This document shows positions 55,681 through 64,000 of a stretch of 64,000 nt of DNA, in pieces. The notes under the pieces are model-generated. The model did not search any database and was not told the origin of the DNA. It was given only the letters and a program-made list of their open reading frames with translations. Position 1 is the stretch's first letter. Every line of letters starts with the position of its first letter. The stretch is from Albugo candida (Eukaryota; Oomycota; Peronosporomycetes; Albuginales; Albuginaceae). Made by a program: the position numbers and the translations under genes. The stretch spans positions 1-64,000 of the forward strand of contig CAJNAR010000146.1 in NCBI GenBank assembly GCA_905220665.1, in the 5' to 3' direction.

Positions 55681-57075
55681 TCATCCAATGGAGCTATAAA
55701 GCCGACGGCTATGTAAGCGGTATATCTTCAAGCCGAAATATACAAAGAAAATAACAATGCACGAAAACCCTATCCATCCAGCAATATTACCGTTTTCTAG
55801 AGATTCCGATTCTCTGTTTCGCTGAGTATTTGACATACCCGTGAACGTCGGAAGATACCTTCGGACTTCGGATGACATGATGGCCACATCGAGTACCTGT
55901 GGGTGATAATGACAAATATCTTCCCAAGTACCAGTTGACACAATGAAACTGGTTATCAAAGTTGTGAAATTAGACAGCGGACATTCGTGAGGACATTGAT
56001 GCAATTTCAAAAGTGTGCGCTTTGTTTCTGGAGTCCAGACATACAGTTTGACGAAATAGGGATCTGTTTTGTGCTCTTGTTTCGTGTGCAGCTCGATAAA
56101 CAATGTAGTGCCCGGAATGAGTGGAGTAGAACCATTGTACGAGAGAAGTCCATCAAAATTGAATTTTAGACCCATCATAAAGCCCAGTCCATGCAGCAGC
56201 TCACGATGTCCATGATAAGAATGATACTTGAACGACATTGCAGTATTTCGATTCTCACTGGATAATTTGGCAGCGTGTTGCAAATCTCTCAGCATAACGA
56301 GCGGAAATCCACCGCATGCGTATGTAATCTCTCGAGGTGTTGTGTACAGTCTCTCGATCATATGCTGGAAAGAAAGGCTATTGAGCTCAACCAGTAGGTC
56401 TTCATTCATACCTGGAAGCAAGGGCAGGCCTTGATTTAGATCGAACAAAAACATGTCGGCTACATCTTTGATCGCTAAAATTGGATCCTTGGAAATGTAG
56501 AAATCTGCCCCACATATCAAAGCAACTTGTTGCAACATCATTTGATGTTTTAGTATCAAATCGTGCCCTCTTGTACGAGCATACTTGGCCAAGTGCTGAT
56601 TCGAAACTTGCCAGCAAGGACCCCCAGCTCCAAAATCATGCTCATTCTCTGGTAGCTGCATGAATATTGGAAGCGGCTGTTTCTTGAATTCGCCAGGACC
56701 ACTTCCATCAGGATATAATCCATATCCCAAAGCAGCAGCACTTTGCCCACAGCGTGTGGCTGCATCAGCTCTAAAATAGGTTTCGAAGTGTTGATGGTGT
56801 GGTCCATTAAATGAAACATTCAAAAAGCGCTTCTGATTGACATAAACTTCACGAATGTGTTCTCCCGCTTGTTGTAGTTGCTTCATTCCTCGTTCTGTCA
56901 ATTGTTCTGGTGGAGTATGGTATGCCTGATAATTTTGCATATTATTCGGACACAAATGTTGTACTATTGGGTTTGGTGCTCGATTTCCGTGACGGGAAAG
57001 TGATACGAGATGAATCAGATCCGAAGAAGTGGGATACATCAGCCATGATTGCATAACTAGTGATAGGAAAAGCAT
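55681..57075 (-). CDS. Membrane-anchored histidine acid phosphatase, altered HD motif
   Basis: 464 residues. An N-terminal hydrophobic stretch (MLFLSLVMQSWLM) acts as a likely signal peptide, followed by the histidine phosphatase signature SLSRHGNRAP and HTPPEQLTERGMKQLQQAG. The luminal domain has paired cysteines and N-glycosylation sites. A transmembrane helix (WIGFSCIVIFFVYFGLKIY) lies near the C-terminus with a short basic tail, so it is type I. The family's second catalytic motif, usually His-Asp, reads SYHGHRELLHGLG, with Gly in the Asp (proton donor) position. Substrates in the family include phosphomonoesters and phytate. Loss of the Asp would impair normal catalysis unless another acid substitutes. 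Its ATG (57075) lies 15 bp inside the longest form of the divergent ESS2 gene. Confidence 0.88.
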   Translation of the reverse strand: MLFLSLVMQSWLMYPTSSDLIHLVSLSRHGNRAPNPIVQHLCPNNMQNYQAYHTPPEQLTERGMKQLQQAGEHIREVYVNQKRFLNVSFNGPHHQHFETYFRADAATRCGQSAAALGYGLYPDGSGPGEFKKQPLPIFMQLPENEHDFGAGGPCWQVSNQHLAKYARTRGHDLILKHQMMLQQVALICGADFYISKDPILAIKDVADMFLFDLNQGLPLLPGMNEDLLVELNSLSFQHMIERLYTTPREITYACGGFPLVMLRDLQHAAKLSSENRNTAMSFKYHSYHGHRELLHGLGFMMGLKFNFDGLLSYNGSTPLIPGTTLFIELHTKQEHKTDPYFVKLYVWTPETKRTLLKLHQCPHECPLSNFTTLITSFIVSTGTWEDICHYHPQVLDVAIMSSEVRRYLPTFTGMSNTQRNRESESLENGNIAGWIGFSCIVIFFVYFGLKIYRLHSRRLYSSIG

Positions 57076-58800
57076 TTTCTCAATTCGATGATAATGCGAT
57101 TATGACGTGCGAAGGATCGTCAAATGTACATCCGTTACATCTGAAAACTTTGCAATATTATTCACTCAGTAACAGTGATGTGACCACATCAACAATGCCA
57201 ACAAGCCTGATTGGAAAAGTAGCACTCGAAGAAGACAAATATGTTGAGATGTTAGAAACCATTATAGAGCGTGATTTTTTCCCTGAAAGCAATATTTTGA
57301 AAAAATCGTTGCAATCAGAAAGCGATGTAATTATTAATTTCCCAAGCATTGTTGTTTCATGGCTGTAATGTAGAGTTCATTTCAGATCGATGAAGAAAAT
57401 GGATCGACTTGTATTGCACCAAATTGTTTGGAGAATGAAAGAGCGGCACGAAATCATATGGATGAGATTGACGAAAGTCATCGGACGCGAAGATTTGGAT
57501 CGGATGGCATCACATCCATGACATTGGATAAGTTCACGGTATGTTATCAGAATATATACAGGTGACGTCAAAACCAATGCTTTATCAAAGGCGACACATA
57601 CGTCGGAGGATAACTCGGCTTTCAATGAGCTACAAATAAAAGCGATACAAGAACATCGTTCGCGCTATCATTGGGCCTATGACTCAGAGAATCAGAATAC
57701 CTGCAAAATGTTTTTACTTACTGATGGGACCTGGATCAAGGCTGAGGAAAGAAAAAGAATCATGGAAGCATGTGCACCAAAAGGAGGTAAGTCTTGTATG
57801 TGTTTGGTCTTGGTTCTCTTCCAACAATCCACAAAGATGCATTGGATAAAAGGCCAAAGGCACCTGACACGTGGCAATATCGGGCACAGAACCCTTTGAT
57901 ATTTCCTCCACTTCTTGATGTGACAAAGAGCATATGCAGAGTTTGCTAACAAATCGGTCCGTATGCTTGGCAGAATATTTACATTTGGGATTTGCAGGTC
58001 GGGGAAATTCAGCCAAACAATGAAGGATTGCTCAAACTTGAAGATAAATTCAGCAACCGATCGAAACAACGTCTCGGGTCGAAGAAGAAAATTGTTTACG
58101 CGAATTCACGGTTTCCGCCCGAGAATAAATCATTTGTATGTTCATAACTCGATTAACCTTCCTACCGCTTGTTCACTGATTCTCTGAAAGTACACGAGCA
58201 CTAAATCTGAAAAGAACGACATGAAAGAATACGATTTAGTTGAAATGACACCGATAATAGCCCCAGGTGTCGATGCAAGTCCATTTATGACATGGGGTAG
58301 CATTGAGGGAACACCGATTAATCTGGATGCACAGGGACACGGTAACGATACGGAAAAATTTGTTGACGAATTTCACAGACACCATTTTGCCGTTATATGA
58401 AAACGGGCGTCTAGGAGGACCAACTTTTAAAATGAAAGAAATCTCAGGTCGAGAACGAATTGCTGATACAATCGAATTAAAAAAGGTGAATTAAATTCCA
58501 CAGCAATCTTACAGCAAGCCAACCAAATTTTTTTTGTGATAGAGAAAGCGAAAATTATTGAGTCGTTACCTTATTCCGATTCATACGTCTCGAACAAGCT
58601 CAATTCCAGCTACTCCCATGTCAATCAGAGAAAGAATTGCATTGAATCGGAGAGCTCTGACACCACAGCGTAGCCGCCAGCAGCGATTATCTGACCTACG
58701 GTCGAAGAAAACTCAAGGCGGCCGGGACCTTCACTCCGAGTTACGTGCCTCGTATTCAACCCCGCTGGTACCACCAAAACAAAAACTACCGAGACTGTAG
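57060..58800 (+). CDS. ESS2: ESS2/DGCR14 spliceosome-associated protein
   Basis: Eight exons: 57060-57326, 57386-57538, 57591-57786, 57837-57919, 57998-58135, 58191-58341, 58379-58485, 58543-58800. Introns are 59, 52, 50, 78, 55, 37 and 57 bp, giving 450 residues (human 476). Family motifs in order: LEEDKYVEMLETIIERDFFP, TSEDNSAFNELQ, the TWQYRAQNPLIFPP stretch, RLGSKKKIVYANSRFPPENK, EYDLVEMTPIIAPG, FMTWGSIEGTPINLD and C-terminal SELRASYSTPL. ESS2 is a nuclear protein of the late (C-complex) spliceosome. The start may instead be ATG 57102, which would remove the overlap with the acid phosphatase. The 37-bp intron 6 is unusually short but required, since reading through gives a TGA. Confidence 0.92.
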
Positions 58801-58995
58801 ATGGCATTTGTAATTGATAACATGAAAGAGTTTTTTTCTCAGCCAATATGCAGATTGGTAATACTTATTTCAGGCTGATCTGGACTATTAATAGAAGGCC
58901 TCCACATCAACTTGATCTAAGCTAGTCTGCAGTTCCTCAACAATGAACCCACAATTACATCTTTCTCATTGAGTTCTTGATAAAAAAATTCCAGT

Positions 58996-61155
58996 ATGGT
59001 GATCATAAAACGAAAAGAAGAAATCGAGACCACAAAGAATGGCATTTACAAGCTTGTGGTGATCGGAGGAGGACCGGCTGGCGTTGGATTGTTTGTGAGA
59101 GCCGCTCGTATTGGACTTTTATCTCGATTGCTGAACCCCACTGTTTTTGGAACAAGCGAGGATCTCGAACTATCACAAGAACTGAACAAAAACCAGCTTG
59201 GAGTAGCAGTCGTGCATGACGGTGATGAAGGCTCGTTTGGCGCAGGAAATCTCGGTGCTTTCAAGATAAATTCAAACACATTTGCAAAAAGTTTCGTCAG
59301 TAGCATTCTAGACACAAGATCGGACCTCTGTCCCCCAGAAACGATTGAAGGGACTTTTTTGCAAAATATTGTATCACACGCTGCAACCAAGAAGCTTCAA
59401 AAGGTGGGTATGGCACCGTGTCTGCTGGAAGATCTCGGATGCTTTCTGAATGTCGTCGGCAGCCAATTATCAAAGGAGATTGCCAAACCAGTGTATCGTG
59501 ATACCTCACATTGTCTATTTGATTCTCGAGCATTTCAACTCCATTTATTGAAGGATACAAAAGGCCGAAACTATGTTAGGGTGGATATTGTGAGTCAAAT
59601 TACCAACACGACGATCTCAATTTTTGCAGAAAATATAGTGCTAGCCGTTGGCGGAAAACAACTGCGTCCTAAGCTCCCGCATCCAAGCTTGGATCAGAAG
59701 CTCTTCCTGTCAGATTTTTGTCTTAGAGAAGAAGGAATGGAAACATTGAGGCAGCATTTGCTACGTGCCAAATCTTCTTCAGTTTGTATCGTAGGTGGTT
59801 CCCACAGCGCATTCAGCGTAGCTTGGTTATTGCTGCATCGTCTGACAAAAAAGACGCAACCGGTTGCTGTCCAAAAGCTCCTGTCAGCTTCAAAAAACGC
59901 AAATTCTGTACGAGCATTGAATCACACCTCAGAGATTTTAGCTATTCACAACTCAAATTATCCTGCTGATGATAAAAACGGTACTGATTGTACTAGTCAG
60001 ATTGAATTTGGAAGGAAGGATATCACAATACTACATCGTAGCGCTATTAAATGCTTTTATATGAACCGGAAAGAAGCAGAAGCGAATTGTGCCGACGCGA
60101 CTTTCGTCGATCGGTGTGGCAGTGTGAATACTTTTACAGGACTTCGTGAAGACTCCAAGCGATTATATAAAGATATCTTGAATAAAAAAGAACGTCGAGT
60201 TCGGCTATTCCAGGTACAAGAGAAGGGTAATCAGAGCTTGAGCTTGAAGGCATATGAATCAGCGGCTGCAATAATATGGTGCTGCGGATACGCCACAAAT
60301 CTTATTCCAGCCTTCAATATAAATCACGAATCCATCCAATTTTCTCTAGAGCATGGGGTTGTAAAGTTGAACTCAAAAGCTCAGGTGCTGATTCATAGGG
60401 AGAGCTTGATCCGGAAGGCGACATTGATAAATAAATGCACTCCGACATACCAGGAGCTACCCAATATCTTTGGTATCGGAATTGGATTCCATCTTAGAGC
60501 TTCGGTTGATGAATCAGGTGGAGAAACTCGAGCGGATGGAGTGACAGTGTATCATCGACGTGGTGCGACACTTATATTGGCTACCCTTTTTGGGCATTCT
60601 GTATTCGGAGGAGAGAATAAGTCGTATGACGAGATGGTGGAAAATGTAGGTTACTTTTTGCAGATTATTTCTGGCAGACGAACTCATGCCACTTTTTTGA
60701 CTAAGAACGACAAGATACGAAAAGAGGGGGCGTTTTCAGTACTTGAAACAACAGAAAAACGTACATTTCTCGAGCAGATTGCCTCTAGGTATGAGAACAG
60801 ATCAAATGAAAGACACTCGGGGTCATCATCATGTTCTAGGAATTTGACGCCCCGGCTACGCGACAGTAGTATTGAGAAACAGATTACACAAGGTTCTTCT
60901 GTATCTGATCATCACGCTGTGAAGCCACGTGANGCAATCACGAAGTATTGGGTGCGTATCTCTTTTTTCAGCGCAATGTCTTGTGTTAATCATCGTTTCT
61001 ACTGTCTGTAGAAAAGGAATGCTCTTCTACATTCCGCACCTGGGGGATCGCGCTTGTTAAACGCGCAATCTAAGCCACAAGATTCTCAAGCATTAGTTTT
61101 GGATCGCCGAGTGAATATTCGGCTACAACAACTTTCGCAGCGTCATCAGACGTAG
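58996..61155 (+). CDS. FAD/NAD(P)-dependent oxidoreductase (SidA/lysine-hydroxylase-like)
   Basis: Exons 58996-60951 and 61012-61155 (60-bp intron, polypyrimidine ending ctgtctgtag) give 699 residues. The N-terminal Rossmann motif LVVIGGGPAGVGLF binds FAD. A second dinucleotide motif, SVCIVGGSHSAFSVAWLL (~260-280), is of the NAD(P) type. IIWCCGYATNLIPAF is the FATGY-like motif of N-hydroxylating/class B monooxygenases. The C-terminal ~100 residues are Ser/Arg-rich and disordered. The family includes ornithine/lysine N-monooxygenases and related regulators; substrate unknown. An N at 60933 leaves one codon ambiguous. The unspliced frame would end in the intron, whereas splicing adds 47 well-formed residues. 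Confidence 0.82.
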
Positions 61156-61533
61156 TTCGGCACAACTTTCCTTTTATCCGTTGTGTTGGCAGTCGTGAGT
61201 ACCAATTTGAGAAACTTTTCAGACCATTGCTATAAAATGCAAAATAACTGTGTAAGCGAGCGCAAAAGCGATGCCAAGCAGTTAGTAGTTCCAACAATGA
61301 AATATATTAAAAACGTTCAACACTGATAAATAACCTGTGTGGCTATTGGTACTGAGCTTCATGTTCAGTGACTTCACTTTATGTAGTTGGTAACTTTGAG
61401 AGATACTTTCTTGCCCGGCTACTAAGTATTCCGTCAATTCAGAAGGCAACCTTGACGAAAAGCCATATCCAACTCCTTTCTCTCTTTTTTTTTGCCGTGG
61501 CAACCCTGTTGAAACACCTCAACGAGTGGTTGC

Positions 61534-61854
61534 ATGATTGTTGATGAATTATCAACCAGTGCGTTCCATGATATGGCACAGAGTGGTACATTTTGTCATA
61601 CCGCGACCTCGTCACTGAGGAGTAGAAAAGTAATTCCAAGTGTGGACGAAACCAGTAGCCCCACTTTGGCTGACTTAATCAGGTCGCAAAAGTCCATGCA
61701 TAAGAAAAAGTCTCGAGCGGAAGCGCATAATCGTTTGGAGATACGAAAGCCACGAGCAGCGTATATTGAGAGAATGTTTGTGAATGATAGGCACCCGGAG
61801 GGGCCGATCTTGGCTGCAAAGTTGAAGGCAAGGAAACCTTTCAAGAGAAAATAA
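61534..61854 (+). CDS. Small basic hypothetical protein
   Basis: 106 residues, strongly basic in its second half (SQKSMHKKKSRAEAHNRLEI, then ERMFVNDRHPEGPILAAKLK and a KARKPFKRK tail). The lysine/arginine tail suggests a nuclear or nucleolar protein, but I recognise no family. An antisense frame of similar length exists; I prefer this strand because its composition looks protein-like and it ends cleanly before the repeat region. No introns are visible, but upstream exons are possible in 61156-61533, where I see nothing else. Confidence 0.5.
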   Translation: MIVDELSTSAFHDMAQSGTFCHTATSSLRSRKVIPSVDETSSPTLADLIRSQKSMHKKKSRAEAHNRLEIRKPRAAYIERMFVNDRHPEGPILAAKLKARKPFKRK

Positions 61855-61869
61855 CCCGGTCTTTACATG

Positions 61870-62400
61870 ATTATAGATATGGGTCAACCATCGGCCCGTA
61901 ACACGAGATCGAGTCGGTGCTAAAAGAGAATTGAGCCACTGCGGGACAATTGGACATTTCAGAAAGAATGCGGAAAAAGAAACGCCAAAGACCCTGTAGC
62001 ATCGTTCTAGGAGCTGGAAGTCGCGATTCCGAATCACAGAGGTCGGAAAAATGATGGATCTCAGACAGTTTGGTTATCTCGTAACGGATGCGAATGGTTG
62101 AGATACGGGAGCAACGCAACGATTCATTTCTACACCACAATGGAGAAATAGTGAAAATGACGGGGAAGGAAAAGCAAAAGACCGTGAAAGTCAACGGTTC
62201 ATGAAAGTATCACGCTTCTCGACGTGCAATTTGCGAATGAATTACAGTGTGATATCTTATTATACGGGAATTTGGAGGCGAAAGGATGCCAAACCAAGTA
62301 TCTTGAAGATGGATCAAGAGTAGTATAACGTATATCTGACAAGACAACCATCTTTCACATAAAGAAAAAAAAGGAAGTACTTACTATGGAAACGGAAAGT
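61870..62400 (+). mobile_element. Copia gag-pol scrap (zinc knuckle to protease)
   Basis: Degraded frames show a knuckle-like HCGTIGHFRKN, a protease-like DTGATQRFIST (near 62105-62140) and ESITLLDVQFANELQCDILL with YGNLEAKGCQTKYLEDGSR (62200-62320), which is the region before the integrase in Copia pol. No LTRs adjoin it. It resembles Copia-4 more than Copia-1/3. Confidence 0.65.
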
Positions 62401-62448
62401 TGAAGAGGCTCAAAGTGGTACGGAAATCCTGGCTTAAATAGAATCGGT

Positions 62449-62468
62449 CAAAGAACCCAAAGTACAGA
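62449..62468 (+). repeat. Left target-site duplication of SINE copy 2
   Basis: caaagaacccaaagtacaga, identical to 62709-62728. Confidence 0.92.
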
Positions 62469-62708
62469 GGGTCCGTGACCAGCTCAGTCGGTCAAGCACT
62501 TGAGCGCACGGACCCCCTGCCGGAGGTTGTTAGTTCGATCCCCGGCAGTGTGGGCAGCGGTTTGAGCCCACCCAAGCAATAAGCTTGGAAAATATCTGCC
62601 TCCCTAGGTTTGTAGTCAGACTTAAGTGATATTCACACGGTCAGGGGCTCATGACAGGATAAGTAAGGTAGTTAAAGAACCAGATTAACAGTGTAATGAA
62701 GTCCTTGA
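62469..62708 (+). mobile_element. tRNA-derived SINE copy 2, intact (240 bp)
   Basis: It starts gggtccgtgaccagctcag (A-box part agctcagtcggtc), carries the B-box region gttagttcgatcccc within a ccggcag-closed T-arm-like stem, then the body shared with copy 1 and a 3' end gaagtccttga without a long A tail. A perfect 20-bp duplication flanks it. It is a pol III-type SINE that would need a LINE for mobility. Confidence 0.93.
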
Positions 62709-62728
62709 CAAAGAACCCAAAGTACAGA
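62709..62728 (+). repeat. Right target-site duplication of SINE copy 2
   Basis: Second copy of caaagaacccaaagtacaga, directly following the SINE 3' end. Confidence 0.92.
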
Positions 62729-62879
62729 TCGGAAGCCTGTATCATGTTCATCATCTCTGTGGTCATCTCAGTTGAAGGTGTCTATATTACTAGAGTTAGA
62801 TTAACTGACTTCTTTAGTTGCCTAGGCTATCTTAAATAACATATATACATATGAAAAACGTTTCGTGAAATACCTGTGA

Positions 62880-64000
62880 GAGATGATAAGATGTCTTCTC
62901 GTTGATAAGCTCGTATGGCAGTAGCATCAGCACCCTTGATACGAGACTGTGTCCAGCCTGTAAATGCTGTAAAGCTGTAAAGTTGTAAAGTTGTAAAAAT
63001 GGTCCAAAAGTACCGTGGTTTGCAAATTGGTGTGCGCCACACTACGGTGAGCATAACCAGCCAACTAGGACTAGGATCTGAGTTGCACTAGCATTTCCAC
63101 TCGTCTGTGCCGTACCCGCAGTAATGATCTTCGGCTTCTGAAAAATACACCAAATGATCCTTGCTTTACGAGTTGATCCAGCACCTTTGCAAACCGACTG
63201 CGTTCCTCTTGGTCGTAACACTGTCGTCGAAAGTACCGAACGTGCGCACTAAACGTGGTGTAAATGACGGAAAGTGCTGGAACTGTCGGAGTTGCTGATC
63301 GCTGATCGAACAAACGACGATTCCGATCTGTTCATATGAAGTGCAGTGTCACCACTTGCAATGCAAGCCATAAATCTGAGATAATGTCGAAATAGTCTTT
63401 CCAATCCGACCGTAGTGTTGGTACGATTGCACATGCAATATGCGTCCAACGTGGTCGAGAGGAGAAAAACTGATCCCAACTAGGGAGTAACTCCCTCCAT
63501 AATTGTGCCGTGTGATCGCACTCTAAAAAGAGATGTTGATCGGATTCCACTTCCCCACACGAAGGCTGCGTGCACAATATGATGTCGGGCTGAATATCCT
63601 TCAGGAACCAGAAACGAGATCGAACTGACAGCATTCGGAAGGCTAGACGAAACTGTAAATCCTCGAAAATTGGTAATAGACGTTTTCGAAGATGCCGTGA
63701 TGTAGCCATAAAAGTTTGAACTCGTTCTGAATCCAGTGCGTCCGATCTCTCCCGTGATGACCAATGTGTCGACATCGGATGACTCTTGGTTGGTTCGGGA
63801 GGTTTCCAGACGATTCGTGAGGGTTGTGAGCGTGGAATAGATGGAAAATAATGTTGTCTTTTTTCCTTGCTTTTTACTCCCACATAAAATGATCTGCCAC
63901 TTGTGGTTGGTGTAATCCAAGTGATGAGACCAATCGTCGAGGGGATACGCTGGAGAATTTGATTGACTTCCTTGTAAAGTCGACTCAGCAACTTTTCGTC
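62880..64000 (-). mobile_element. LINE 3' part (RT C-terminus and 3' UTR), runs off window
   Basis: Minus-strand coding from the right edge: RLYKEVNQILQRIPSTIGLI, THWSSRERSDALDSERVQTF, RLAFRMLSVRSRFWFLKDI, then a zinc-binding tail CTQPSCGEVESDQHLFLECD, and, after frameshifts, TVPALSVIYTTFSAHVRYFR and EERSRFAKVLDQLVKQGSFG. The zf-RVT tail after an RT is typical of L1-like ORF2. The 3' UTR (63100 down to 62880) aligns with the copy at 33421-33620. A short repeat of gtaaagttgtaaag units occurs at 62970-63000. The RT core must lie beyond the window. Confidence 0.85.

Noticed and set aside
61282..61503. Minus-strand frame after the oxidoreductase gene
   Set aside because: Low-complexity start, no motif, and no splice context; treated as intergenic.

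Overview
The window looks like nuclear DNA of a compact eukaryotic genome, most likely an oomycete and possibly a white-rust (Albugo-type) species. This is inference from gene content and style: spliced genes with mostly 50-78 bp GT-AG introns (many with CTAAC/CTAAT-like branch sites), intergenic gaps of 0-200 bp, a PX-PLD, a multi-PH protein and a GT90 enzyme, and heavy loads of Copia, LINE, MULE and Tc1 elements. No species-diagnostic marker is present. Four ambiguous N bases (29985, 30024, 30027, 60933) indicate a draft assembly.

Bases 1-39,200 are almost entirely repeats. From 1 to 4446 lies a tandem array of ~450-bp units in two alternating subtypes. It abuts a young Copia element (Copia-1, 4447-8927; LTRs differ at about five sites). 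That element is followed directly by the 3' half of a second Copia (Copia-2). From 11.1 to 19.05 kb is a four-level nest: a Mutator-like element with ~180-200 bp inverted repeats and a broken transposase; a Copia (Copia-4) inserted into it; a tRNA-derived SINE inserted at the Copia edge; and, inside that SINE, a 423-bp minus-strand insertion that starts with a full-length U6 snRNA copy fused to a second tRNA-like SINE, flanked by a perfect 20-bp target duplication. From 19.1 to 24.3 kb is a very old Copia (Copia-5) split by a Tc1/mariner element with TA duplications. Copia-3 (25,819-30,275) is complete, with a 5-bp duplication, but has many coding breaks. From 31.8 to 37.8 kb are two LINE relics meeting tail to tail around a solo LTR, followed by a second MULE transposase relic (37.8-39.15 kb).

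Bases 39,470-61,855 are a dense gene island. In order: ADAL-type deaminase (+), alanine aminotransferase (-), TPR-containing PP5 phosphatase (+, 5 exons), an unresolved 1.5 kb stretch, a candidate gene (+), a small PX-domain protein (+, 5 exons, reassembled from reading frames), a two-exon small protein (+), PX-PLD phospholipase D (-, 3 exons), a two-exon hypothetical (+), a GT90/CAP10-like glycosyltransferase (+, about 7 exons), a triple-PH protein (-), a membrane-anchored histidine acid phosphatase with an altered HD motif (-), the spliceosome-associated protein ESS2/DGCR14 (+, 8 exons), an FAD/NAD(P) oxidoreductase (+, 2 exons) and a small basic protein (+). Several neighbours are divergent with gaps under 100 bp or even overlapping starts, so shared promoters are likely. 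Four of the products (PX protein, PX-PLD, triple-PH protein, and possibly the acid phosphatase) point to phosphoinositide or phospholipid biology.

From 61,870 the window returns to repeats: a Copia gag-pol scrap, a second SINE copy with a perfect 20-bp duplication, and the 3' part of a LINE on the minus strand that runs off the right edge.

The most unusual object is the U6-SINE chimera at 18.2-18.6 kb. Next are the Copia elements that appear to use anticodon-arm ('half-tRNA') priming by two different tRNAs (Asn and initiator Met).
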